Assembly (NCBI RefSeq): GCF_003255815.1
Contig: NC_037670.1
Span: 26,624,672 to 26,688,671, forward strand
Length of the DNA stretch: 64,000 nucleotides
DNA from: Theropithecus gelada
Taxonomy: Eukaryota > Chordata > Mammalia > Primates > Cercopithecidae
Direction: 5' to 3'
A program made the position numbers and the translations under genes. Shown piece by piece: positions 36,104 through 49,500 of the stretch. Each line of letters starts with the position of its first letter. Within the stretch, counting starts at the first letter, position 1. The notes beneath the pieces are model-generated. The model had not been told where the DNA came from. It worked only from the letters and a program-made list of their open reading frames with translations, and searched no databases.

Positions 36104-36781
36104 AGTCCTGGCTTGAGTTTCTGGAATGACCGTGTAGAAGAGAGCTGCCCATCTACCTGAATAATATGCTTAACTGATACATGAGTGAGGATAAACTTCA
36201 ATTATATCAAGGGCATTGACTTTGGACTTTGTTACAACAGCCAACATTATATGGTTAATACACTGAGAGTAACATTGTTATTCAACACTGTTCCAGGAAA
36301 TGCTAGCAAAACATTAGAAAAAAATAAAAATAAAAATCAGTATTGGTTGATGGTACACCTGTCTACCCGAGGAAAATAATCCCATTTACAATAGCAAAAC
36401 AACATGTATAAAATACTTAACATACTTGAGGAACAGGAAGGTCTTATGTAAGAAGAACTCTTAAGGACACAAGTGAATACTTTTTTTTTTTTTTGAGACA
36501 CAGTCTCACTCTCTCTGACAACCCAGGCTGGAGTGCAGTGGCATAATCTCAGCTCATTGCAACCTCTGTCTCATGGGTTCAAGTGATTCTCATGCCTCAG
36601 TCTCCTAAGTAGCTGCGAATACAGGTGTACGCCACCATGCCCAGCTAATTTTTGCATTCTTAGTAGAGACGGGGTTTTGCCATGTTGGCCAGGCTGGTCT
36701 CAAACTCCTGACCTCAGGTGATCCATCTGCCTTGGCTTCCCAAAGTGCTGGGATTACAGGCATGAGCCATTGTGCCCAGCC

Positions 36782-36812
<31 letters not shown>

Positions 36813-39800
36813 GAGACGGAGTTTCACTCTTTTGCCCAGGCTGGAGCACTGTCTATTGCCCAGGCCTGATCTCAGCTCACTGCAACCTCTGCCTCTTGGG
36901 TTCAAGTAATCCTCCTGCCTCAGTCTCCCGAGTAGCTCGAGTAGCTGGGACTAACAGGTGTGCGCCACCACACCCAGCTAATTTTTTGTATTTTTGGTAG
37001 AGATGAGGTTTCACCATGTTGGTCAGGCTGGTCTCGAACTCCTGACCACAGGTGATCTGCCTGCCTCAGTCTCCCAAAGCGCTGGGATTACAGGTGAGAG
37101 CCACTGCGGCCAGCAAAGTGAGTACATCTTAATGAATGATGGGAACTACCACATTTCTAGAGGGAAAGTCCCAAGTGTGTAAAGATGTCACTTCTTCCCA
37201 GAATAATCTAAACTGTTATTATCTATAATGGTTAATATCAATAACCCCCACCAGTTTTTTTTTTTTAATTTATAAATTATCCTAATGCTCCCAACATGGG
37301 AAGGGTGGAGAAATTCTGGAATCAGAAGAGTGACAAGATTGGGGCAGAAAATGTGGTCCTGCTGGATAAACACATGACAAAGTACAGCAGGTGACAGCCT
37401 GTGACTCTGGCATCTGTGCAGGCAGAAGAGTGGGGCAAATAAAGGCCAGCACATACCTATGTGTCCAGAGGCTTAACTGTATGTCCACTGACCCAGCTAT
37501 TCCACCTCTAGCAATTTATCTTGACAAAAATAGCCACGTGCGTAAAGATGTTCATCACAGCTTTATTCAAAGCCGTGAAAAACTGGAAATACACTAGTCC
37601 AACAATAAGGGGCTTTGAGATCTTGTCCACTCCTATACAGTACCCCCTCCTTTTCTCTCACACACACACAAGATTGAGTGGGCTATACGTAAACTGTTCG
37701 CCTGTGCTTTTTTGCCCTCTTATTTATAAGCATTTTTCATGTTAGTAACTACCAGTCTACTTGGTTCCACGGCTGTGCGTGCATTATATTGTCGTTTCAT
37801 GACTCGCTTCACAACTACTCCCCCACCAGGGGTGGTCACTCCCAATTTTTGCCTATTACATACAATAAAACAGTGAAGATTCTCACAGTGATCTTTATGT
37901 TATGTGTCTACGGAAGTAAAACAAAGTTACAATGACCGCTTACTGACTTTCTAATCATCTGTCGCGTGAGAAATGCAGAAGCCGCAATAAGAGAGTATCA
38001 CACTCTCATTAAAATGACCAAAGTGCGGCCGGGCGCGGTGGCTCAAGCCTGTAATCCCAGCACTTTGGGAGGCCGAGACGGGCGGATCACAAGGTCAGGA
38101 GATCGAGACCATCCTGGCTAACACGGTGAAACCCCGTCTCTACTAAAAACACAAAAAAGTAGCCGGGCGAGGTGGCGGGCGCCTGTAGTCCCAGCTACTC
38201 GGGAGGCTGAGGCAGGAGAATGGCGTAAACCCAGGAGGCGGAGCTTGCAGTGAGCTGAGATCGCGCCACTGCACTCCAGCCTGGGGAACAGAGCAAGACT
38301 CCGTCTCAAAAAAAAAAAAAATAAAAAATAAAAAAAATAAAATGACCAAAGTGAAAAAGACTGACCATACCAAGTGTTGAAGAGGATGGGGGAGAACTGG
38401 AGCTTTCATACACTGCAGCTGGGAAGGTAAAACGATACAATCACTTTGGCAGCTTCTTAAAAAATTAAACATGTACCTACTGGAAGCAACCCAAATGTCC
38501 ACTAATGGGAAATGGATAAAGAAATTGTATCTATCCATGAACTCTGACTCAGCAGTAAAAAAGAAGGAACCTTTGATGTACACAACAGCCTGAATCACTC
38601 TCAAAATAGCTTTGCTGAGTGAAAGAAGCCAGACCAGAAGAAGAGAGAGAGGGCACATACTGTGGGATTGCATTTATATAAACTTTCAGAAAATGCAAAC
38701 AAATCTATGGTGACAGAAAACAGATCAGCAGTTGTCTGGGGACAAGGGAGGGAGGGAAAGGACAAAGAGCAGGAGGAAACTTCCGCGGGTGACAGATCCA
38801 TGCGCATTGTCTTGATTGTGGTGATGGTTTCACAGAGATAAACGTTATGTCAACATTCTTCATACACTTTTAAATGCCTGAAGCTTATTGTATGTCCAAT
38901 AAAGTTGGAAAGAAATTTAAAAGGAAAAGACTATTTTTAAAAGATAGGTAAATGGGAATGCCTGTATGTGACTCAAATACAAGCTTGAATGTTGGTATTC
39001 CTGTTCGAACAGTTGTGTTTTCTTGTTTTTTTTTCCTGAAAAATACAAGTTTAACTTAGTTCCTTCTGTATTAGTTGGCCCAGGCTGCCGTAACAAAATA
39101 CCACAGAGTGGATGGCTTAAACAACAGAAATGTACTTCTCCCAGTTCTGTAGATTGGGAGTCCACGATCAAAGTGCCAACAGTTTCAGCTCTCTTCCTGG
39201 CTTGCAGACAGCCATCTCCTCACTGTGTCCTCACATGGTGGGAGGTGGGAGGACGTCTGTCTCTTCCTCTTCTTTTTCTTTTTTTTTTAAGAGACTCCTG
39301 GGCTCAAGCAAACCTCCCACCTCAGCCTCCCAAGTAGCTGAGACTACAGGTGCATGCTACCACACCAGGTTAATTTTTTTTTTTTGTAGAGATGGGGTTT
39401 TCCCATGTTGTCCAGGTTGGTCTCAAACTCCTGGGCTCAAGTGATCCACCCGCCTGAGCCTCCCAAAGTCCTGAGAGTACAAGTGTGAGCCACTGCGCCT
39501 CACCTCTTCCTGTTCTTGTAAGGCCACAGTCCTATTAAATTAGGGTCTCATCCTCATGACCTCATTTAACCTAAATCATCTGCCAAAGATCCTACCTTGA
39601 TATACAGCCACACTGGGGTGAAGACTTCAGCATATGGGTTTGAGGGGAGGAGGAGACACACAACTCAGTCCACAGCACCTTCCATACTAAGGCCTGACAC
39701 GGAGTTTCTAGCTCCTAACTTTCTGGGCAGAATTTACATAGTGTAGCTGGGTCACAAACCCTTTCCCTCATCCATAAACTCAATTCTGTTAGGTTACTGG

Positions 39801-41994
39801 ATGTTTTAGTCTATTTTCTGTTGCTATCACAGAATACCTGAAACTGGGTCATTTATAAAGAAAATAAATTCACTTTTTACAGTTACAGAGGCTGAAGGGG
39901 CTGCATCTGGTGAGGCCTTCTTGCCGGTGGAGACTCTCTGCAGAGTCCCGATGTGGCGCAGGATATCACATGCCAAGGAGGCTGAGCATGCTAATGCTAG
40001 CTCAGGCCTCTCTTCCTCTTCTTATTTAGCTACCAGTTCCTCACCCAGGATAACCCATCAATGCATTAATTCATAAATCGAGTAACCCATTTATGAGAAC
40101 AAAGCCCTCATGATCCAATCACCTTTAAAAGGCCCCCCAACCCCAATATTGTCATATTGTATTACAATACATATTGTATTACAATACAGCAGACCAGAAA
40201 GGAAGAATGGCAAAAACATTCCTTCACTCAAACACAAAATAAATAGACTATCCTGGCTACAAATTATCGAAAAGCACATCAGACTCTTTTCAGCAAAGAG
40301 AAATGCTCTTTTCAAAAAGACCACCTCTACCTTACAGTGTGAGTGGCCCTCACTGAGGCTGCTGTCAAGCCTGGGGTAGCAGTGCCCTTGCACATCCTCA
40401 GCTCCTTCAGATAACCTGGGGTAAGGGGCGAAGCTGCAAAGTCATCAGAGCCCCAGCATGGCAACCACAACAGAATGACAGCAAAGTTATTCAGCAGCCT
40501 TTGCCACACCTTAGAAATGGAAGTTAGGGCTGGGCACAGTGGCTCACGTCTGTAATCCCAGCACTCTGGGAGGCCAAGGCAAGAAGATCACCTGAGGTCA
40601 GGAGTTCAAGACCAGTCTGGCCAACATGGCGAAACCCTGTCTCTAATAAAAATATTAAAAAATTTGCCAGGTGTGGTGGTGCATGCCTGTGATCCCAGCT
40701 ACTCAGGAGGTTGAGGCAGGAGAATCACTTGAACCGGGGGGTAGAGGTTGTAGTGAGCCAAGAATGGGTCACTGCACTCCAGTCTGGGCGACAGAGTGAG
40801 ACTCTGTCTCAAAAAAGAAAAGAAATGGGAGGGGAGGGGAGGGGAGAGGAGAGAAAAAGAAATGGGAGTTGGATCTGCATCTTTAAAATCCTGGTGCCAA
40901 AAGCATCAGGACACTGCCAGAGACAAATGGATGCTGGGCTGGCCCCTCTCCTGCAGAGGTACAGGATCTAGTTTAATGTAAAGCCTGTCAAGAATTCCCA
41001 TCAACAGCATCCTTTCCATTTGGTCTCTTCTCAAGCAATTCAGGCCTTTATCATTCCACAGTGACCCTGGCCCTGCACTTACCTGACCACCTCCACCCTC
41101 ACGGTCACAGCCACCAAAGTCATCAGAACAAACGTTGCTGGAAAATGGCTAAAATCATAGCCCCAAATTTAGGTGTCACGCTCTAACAGATGAGGCCCTA
41201 CAAGTGAGATGCTGAGATGAAACCAGGCACCCTGCAGGCTGAGAGGTGCAGCTCATACACAAGGAGGCTGGCAGGGCTGGTGGCCTTGTTCCAGGCCACT
41301 GAGCAATGCAGGGTCTGGCCAGCAGGGATAAGCAGTGCAGAGCTAACTGTGGCAGCAGCACCAAGGCTCCAGTGGGGGAGGAAGGCTGAAAGGACCATCC
41401 CCAGCAAACATGCAGGATACCCCCACGATGCAGTGCCCCATGACTAAGCTGGTGCAGAGCTCTTGGCATGCGGTGGAGGGGGCACAAATCACCTGGAAGG
41501 CTTTCCTGACTCAACAGTTCTGGGTACGTCACTGTGTCACCACACACATGCACGCACACGCGCACACGCACAGGCACGCACACGCACACACGCACAGGCA
41601 TGCACACGCACACACGCACAGGCACGCACACGCGCGCACGCACACATGCACGCACACACCCCAAAGCCAAAGCTCACTGAGCTCCTGGACCACGAACAAG
41701 ACTAAAGAAATCGGCCGGGCGCGGTGGCTCAAGCCTGTAATCCCAGCACTTTGGGAGGCCGAGGCGGGCGGATCACGAGGTCAGGAGATCGAGACCATCC
41801 TGGCTAACATGGTGAAACCCCGTCTCTACTAAAAATACAAAAAACTAGCCGGGCGTGGTGGCGGGCGCCTGTAGTCCCAGCTACTCGGAGGCTGAGGCAG
41901 GAGAATGGCCTGAACCTGGGAGGCGGAGCTTGCAGTGAGCCGAGATCGCACCACTGCACTCCAGCCTGGGTGACACAGCGCGAGACTCCGTCTC

Positions 41995-42025
<31 letters not shown>

Positions 42026-43550
42026 CTAAAGAAATCACACTTCCTCTGTTCCCCCACTAGGTGCGTGATACAAGACCATCTGGGCTTCCACCAGAAATCA
42101 GCTTTGTAAACAGATGACAGGTGGAGAGACAGCCTGCACCTCCTCATCACACTCTGTCATGGTTGAACTGTATCCCTCTCAAACTCCTATGGCAAAGACC
42201 TTCCTGACCTCCACCTGAGACACAGACTGTATTTGGAGACAGGTTTTGTTTTGTTTTGCTTTTGTTTTTGTTTTGAGACAGTCTCACTCTATTGCCCAGG
42301 CTAGAGAACAGTGGCGCAATCTTGGCTCATTGCATCCTCTGTCTTCTGGGTTCAAGTAATTTTCCTGCCTCAGCCTCCTGAGTAGCTGGGATTACAGGCA
42401 TGTGCCATCACACCCAGATCATTTTTGTATTTGCAGTAGAGACAGGATTTCGCCATGTTGGTCAGGCTGGTCTTGAACTCCTGACCTCAAGTGATCCACC
42501 CACCGTGGCCTCCCACAGGCCAAGGGATTACAAGCATGAGCCACCATACCTGGCTGGAGATAGGATTTTTAAAGAGGTAATCAAAGTACAATGAAGCAGT
42601 TAGAGTGAGCCCTAATGCAGTCTGACTGGTGTCCTTATGAGAAGAGGAAATCTGGGCCGGGCGCAGTGGCTCACACCTGTAATCCCAGCACTTTGAGAGG
42701 CCAAGGCGGGCGGATCACTTGAGGTTAGGAGTTCCAGAACAGCCTAGTCAACATGGTGAAACCCCATCCCCACTAAAAATACAAAAATCAGCTGGGTGTG
42801 GTGGCAAGCACCCGTAATCCCAGCTACTCTGGAGGCTGAAGCAGGAGGATCCGGGAGGTGGAGATTGCAGTGAGACGAGATTATGCCACTGCACTCCAGC
42901 CTGGGCAACAAAGTGACACTCCATCTCAAAAAAAAAAAAAAGAAGGAATCTGGACACAGATACATTCGGAGGGATGATCCTGTGAGGACCCTGGGAGAAG
43001 ACACCATCTCCAAGCCAAGCAGAGAGGCCTCAGAGGAACCAATCCTGCCGACACATTGATCTTGGACTTCTGGCCTCCCAAACTGTGAAAAAAAAATTCT
43101 GTTGTTTAATTCACTCTGCTAGTGGTATTTTGTTATGGCAGCCCTGGCAGACTAACACAGTCTCCAAGCTGAAGAGGGCTTATGTGAACTAATACTAGTC
43201 AACAGGGAAGAGGAGTTGATTCAGGCAGTGGTAAAAAATCAGGATCCTGGCCAGGTATGGTGGCTTACGCCCATAATTCCAGCACTTTGCGAGGATCACT
43301 CGAGCTCAGGAATTTGAGACCAGCCTGGGCAACATAGTGAAACGCTATCTCTACAAAAAGAAAACACAAAAATTAGCCAGGCATGGTAGTGCACACATGC
43401 CTATAGTCTCAGTTACTTGGGAGGCTGAGGCAGGAGGATGACCTGAGCCCAGGAGACAGAGGTTGCAGTGAACTGAGATCACACCATTGCACGCCAGCCT
43501 CAAAAAAAAAAGAAGGATTCTGTTGGACTCACCAAGTTTTTATTAATTAA

Positions 43551-43583
<33 letters not shown>

Positions 43584-46500
43584 TTTTTTTTTGAGACGGA
43601 GTCTCGCTCTGTCACCCAGGCTGGAGTGCAGTGGCCGGATCTCAGCTCACTGCAAGCTCCGCCTCCCGGGTTCACGCCATTCTCCTGCCTCAGCCTCCCG
43701 AGTAGCTGGGACTACAGGCGCCTGCCACCTCGCCCGGCTAAGTTTTTTTTGTATTTTTTAGTAGAGACGGGGTTTCACTGTGTTAGCCAGGATAGTCTCG
43801 ATCTCCTGACCTCGTGATCCGCCCGTCTCGGCCTCCCAAAGTGCTGGGATTACAGGCTTGAGCCACCGCGCCCGGCCTTATTAATTAATTTATTACTTTG
43901 GTTTGTGGTCACCCAGGCTGGAGTGCTGGAGTGCAGTGGTGCAATCTCAGCTCACTGTAACCTCCACCATCCAGGTTCAAGAAATTCTCTGGCCTCTGTC
44001 TCCCGAGCAGCTGGGATTACAGGTGTCCACCATCATGCCCAGCTGAGTTTTGTATTTTTAGTAGAGATGGGGTTTTGCCATGTCAGCCGTCGGCCAGGCT
44101 GGTCTCGAACTCCTGACCTCAGGTGATCCACCCACCTTGGCCTCCCAAAGTGCTGGGATTACAGGCGTGAGCCACCACACCAGGCCTCTCACCAAGTTTT
44201 TAGGTAAAGAGGTCTTGTAGCTGATCTGTAAAGGGCTAGAGTAGTTCACCAGGTCTCCAAACTCCAGCCCATGTTCCTCCCACCACACTGCAGCACTAAT
44301 TCTGAAACACCACAATCAGGAGGCTCTGCTTTAAACAGGAGGTGCTTGTAGCTAAGTGATGAAGACTCCGGAAGCTGAACTGTGTGACACCACAGACCTC
44401 ATATTGCCCTTCCTGTTCATGGCTGCTCTGTGAAACTGTAGTATGTCATCAGATAAAAGCAGTTTGAAAAAAAAAAAAAAAAAAAAAAAAAACTGGTTCA
44501 TTTAGGACCATTACGACATTTTTTTTTTTTTTCTAAAAAGCTTTTATGATAGGATTTTTAAATCCAGAGTTAATTTATTTCTATAAGCCTTCATTTCCAA
44601 AATCAAAGCTGTAAATCATGCTTGGTAGAGCACTTGGGTTCAGGACTCAAAAGGCACTTGATTAAAATGTTTTTCTTGGGCTGGGCAAGGTGGCTTATGC
44701 CTACAATCCCAGCACTTTGGGAGGCCGAGGTGGGTGGATCACTTCAGCCCAGGAGTTTAAGACTTGCCTGGGCAACATAGCAAAATCCTGCTTCTACAAA
44801 AATTACAAAAATTAGGTGGGCATGATGGCATACACATGCCTGTAGTTGCAGCTACTTAGGAGCTGAGGTAGGAGGATCACTTGAGCCCCGAAGGTTGAGG
44901 CTGCAGTGAGCCATGACTGTGCTACTGCACTCCAGCCTGTGTGACAGCCAGATCCTGTCTCAAAAAAAAAAAAAAAAAAAACCAAAAAAATTTTTTCAAT
45001 TGACTAAATTTTTTTATGTTTATCATATGCAACATATGAAATATGTATACATTGTGAAACATCTAAATCAAGTTAATTAACACATGCATTAACCAATATT
45101 TTATCATTTTTGTGGTGAGAAACACTTAATATCTATTCTCTTAGCAATTTTCTTTCTTTCTATTTTTTTTTTTTTTTTTTGAGATGGAGTTTCATTCTTG
45201 TTGCCCAGGCTGGAGTACACTGGCATGATCTCAGCTCACTGCAACCTCCGCCTCCCGGGTTCAAGTGATTCTCCTGCCTCAGCCTCCCGAGTAGCTAGGA
45301 TTACAGGCGCCTGCCAGCATGCCCAGCTAATTTTCGTATTTTTAGTAGAGATGGGGTTTCATCATGTTGGCCAGGCTGGTCTCGAACTCCTGACCTCAGG
45401 TGATCTGCCCACCTCGGACTCCCAAAGTGCTGGGATTACAGGTGTGAGCCACCGCACCCGGCCTCTCTTAGCAATTTTCAAGTATATAATACATTGTTAT
45501 TAACTATAGGTGCCATGTTGTACAACAGATCTCTTGAACTTATTCCTCTGATCTAACAGAAACTTCATATCCTTTGAGCAACCCCTCCCTATTTCAGCCC
45601 ACCCTGTCCCTGACCCTTGGTAACCATCATTTTATTCTACCTCTGTGAGTTCACCTTTTTTACACTCCACATGTAAGTGAGATCATGCGGTTATTTGACT
45701 TTCTGTGCCTGGCTTATTTCACTTGACATACTGTTCTCCAGGTTCATCCATGTTGTCACAAATGGCAGAATTTCCTTCTTTAATAAAAGGTGAATAGCAT
45801 TCCAGTGTGTATATTTTGGTGATTAAAATGTATCTAAAATAATCAGGGAAAGATGATGGCTTGAAGTCTCAGACAAACCATTAACCAAAAGTTACCCTAT
45901 TCCTGTTATCCTATTCAGGCTGATATGCCTAAAAACTATAAAAGAAACTAAAAACTATAAAAAAAACTATTCTTGGGGCCAAGTATGGTGGCTCACGCCT
46001 GTAATCCCAGTGCTTTAGGAGGCCAAGGCGGGCTGATCACAAGGTCAGGAGATCGAGACTATCCTGGCTAACACAGTGAAACCCTATCTCTACTAAAAAT
46101 ACAAAAGAAGAATTAGCCAGGCATAGTGGTGGGCACCTGTAGTCCCAGGTACTCAGGAGGCTGAGGCAGTAGAATTGCTTGAACCCAGGAGGCGGAGCTT
46201 GCAGTGAGCCGGGATGGCGCCACTGCACTCCAGCCTGGCCGACAGAGCGAGACTCCATCTCAAAAAAAAAAAGATAAACTATTCTATAACACAGAAAAAT
46301 TCTAAAAATGATACTGAAACACTGATCAAGTTTGAAAATGATACCATTAGAATCTGTCTATAGCTGGACATACCACGACCTTCTGGGACGCAGTTTTCTT
46401 AATTGTAAAAAGAGTTGACTAGATGAGTCTTCTCCTCCAAATCTCAGGTTTATGCATTATAACATTTAGTCACCTACCTTTAAAAAAAGTATGTTGTGCT

Positions 46501-49500
46501 TTTGTGTCCTAAATTATTGTTTAAATCTGTATTACAAAGAATTTTACTAATTCAACTCTCAACTCTTTTTTTTGAGACAGACTCTTGCTCTGTCCCCCAG
46601 TCTGAAGTGCAGTGGTGCAATCTTGGCTCACTGAAACCTCTAAGTGATTCTCCTGCCTCAGCCTCCCAAGTAGCTGGGACTACAGGCACTCGCCACCATG
46701 CCTGGCTAATTTTTTGTATTTTTAATAGAGACAGGGTTTCACCATGTTGGCCAGGCTGGTCTCAAACTCCTGACCTCAGGCGATCCACCTGCTGCCTTGA
46801 CCTCCCAAAGCGCTGGGATTACAGGCGTGAGCCACTGCGCCCCGCCCAACACTCAACTCTTACTCACTGAATTTCTGTGCATAAGTCCAAGAAATATGAT
46901 GATCACCAAAGCCTTAAAAAAATTCCTCTTTTTTGAGCCAAGGTCTCACTCTGTCACCCAGGCTGGAGTACAGTGGTGCAACAGCTCCAGGCTGAGGCTC
47001 CAGGGATCTTCCCACCTCAGCCTTCTGAGTAGCTGGACTACAGGTGTGCACCACCATGCCCAGATAATTTTTGTATTTTTGGACAGACAAGGTTTCCCCA
47101 TGTTGCCCAGGCTGGTCTGAAACTCCAGGGCTCAAGTGATCCTTCTGCCCTCAGCCTCTCAAGGTGCTAGGATTACAGGCATGCACCACTGCATCCAGTG
47201 AAGAAAATTCTTTATTCATATCAGCTCCTATCAGGGACCCTTGAATGCAGAAGTTGCAAGTTTCACAGAAGCAAGTATTCCTGATGATGATCAAGACATG
47301 CTCCCTCCAGTACCATCCAAACCCTCCACATCCAGTAACGGCAGGAACTGATTTCAGGGCCAAAGGTGCATGCGTGCCTCCACACTGGCTCTTGTGCTTG
47401 GTGACAGCCCAGGGGATTCTTGCAATGGGTGAGACAGAGGTTCCCTTGCTCATAGCCTCCCTGGGAGGAAGCTCAGTGGCTTCCCCTCCCCGCCAGACCA
47501 AAATCCTATCAGTGGCCTGACCCTGCTGTATCTCTGGTCACTCTGTCCTCTGGCTACTCCTGTCCCCTTCCCATGCCTTGGACACAGGCCCACGCCCCAG
47601 ATGGCCCTTCCCGCCAGCTTGCTCACTTCGCCCTGGCCTCTGCTTTAATGTCACGCTGTCAGTGTTCTCTCTGTCTAAAATAGCACTCCCTCCTCCTTCC
47701 TCCATACCCCACTTCCCCAGTTCATTTTTCTTCTTAGCATTCAGCATCTGACATCACAGTCATCTGTCATCTGTCTCTCGCCAAGAAAGACATTTCTTTC
47801 CATGAGAGCAGGGGCTTAGTGTTCAATGCCTTATTCCCAGCACTGAGGTGTTAATAGATCTTGTCCTACCACTGTTGTAGCATTCTAAGGCTGCTATAAC
47901 GAAGAGTCACACACCAAGTGGCTTCAACAACAGAAATGTGTTCTCTCATGTTAAATCTGAAATCAAGGAGTCAAGAGAGTGGCTTCCTTCTGAAGGCTGC
48001 ATAGAATCTGTCCCGTGCCTCTCCCCCGCCTGCTAGGAGTTTGCTGTCACTCTTTGGCACTCCTTGGCTTGTAGATGCACCTTCCTGGTGTCTGCCTTCA
48101 TCCTCACATGATGCCTTTCCTCATGCATGTCTGTGTCTACATTTCCCCTTTTTCGTCAGGACACCAGTCACAATGGATTAGGGCCACCCCCTAATGACCT
48201 CCTCTAGCTGGATTAGCTCTGTAAAAATGCTGTTTCCAAATCAAGTTACATACTGAGGTACTAAGGATTAAGACTCCAGGGTTTTTTTTTTTTATGGAGG
48301 CAACAATTCAATCCATAATAACCACTCAGTTGCATAAGACACTGGACAAGTGAGTTAACCTTCATCGGTAAAACAGGCCTACTAATTGCACCTACTGCAT
48401 TTGGGTGATGGAGACAGGGTCCCTGGCAGAAAAGAAGCACAGCCCTTGCCCCTTATGTGAGCTATACAGATATTGACGTGAAGAACGCTGGAGGCTCTGC
48501 TCATGAGCATGGGCCTTGGAACCAGGCTGGTCGGGGTCTGAGCCCTCTCTCTGCCACTGGCTGGCAGTGGCCTCGCACAAGTGGTTGAAACTGAGACGAA
48601 TCTCAAGATACATTTTAAGTATTATACAACAATGCACACCAACTCCTTAGCACACACTGAGCTCTCCGTGAATGTCAGCCGCCACAGGCAGGGCTGAGGT
48701 AGGGCCTGACAGCGTCACCTCTGTCTCAACTGTATCTTGCAAATTCTTCAAGGTAGTTGCTTGAACTCAATAGTTAATCACAGCAGCAGGGAACAAGAAA
48801 TGAGATCCAAGAGGAGACCGTGCTGGGATTCCTCAGGTAACTCCTCTAACAAAAAATTATGTCTTTTTTTTTTTTTTTTTTGGAAACAGGCTCTTGCTCT
48901 GTCACTCAGGCTGGAGTGCAGTGGCACGATCATGGCTCACTGCAGCCTTGATCTCCTGGGCTCAAGCAATCCTCCTACCTCAGCCTCCTGAGTAGCCGGG
49001 ACCACAGGCATGCACTACCACGACTGGATAATTTTGTATATATATACATATATATGTATAATATAACATATAAAAAATATATATATATACACACACACAC
49101 ATATTTTAGACAGAGTCTCACTCTGTCACCCAGGCTGGAGTACAGTGGCACGATCTCAGCTCACTGCAACCTCTACTTCCCGGGTTCAAGCAATTCTCCT
49201 GCCTCAGCCTCCTGTGTAGCTGGGACTACAGGTGCACGCCACCATGCCCAGCTAATTTCTATATTTTTAGTAGAGACAGGGTTTCACCATGTTGGCCAGG
49301 GTGGTCTCGATCTCTTGACCTTGTGATCTGCCGGTCTCGCCTCCCAAAGTGCTGGGATTACAGGTGTGAGCCACCGCGCTGGGTCTAGAATAGAAATTTC
49401 TTCCAAAAAGATACACAAATGCCCAATAAGCACATGAAAAGATGCTCAAAATTATTAGTCATAGGGAAATGCAAATCAAAACCACAGGGAGAGTTCTACC

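Larger units (their letters stand above)
42155..43165 (+). mobile_element. MLT1-type (ERVL-MaLR) LTR with two Alu insertions
   Basis: LTR text appears at 42,155-42,240, 42,557-42,655 and 42,943-43,162. Key phrases are ACTGTATTTGGAGACAGG, TTGATCTTGGACTTCTGGCC and GGTATTTTGTTATGGCAGCC. A minus Alu and a plus Alu split it. Confidence 0.85.

Noticed and set aside
41546..41660. CRISPR-like regular repeat
   Set aside because: Period 24 bp with no distinct spacers; it is a CA/CG simple repeat in a vertebrate genome.
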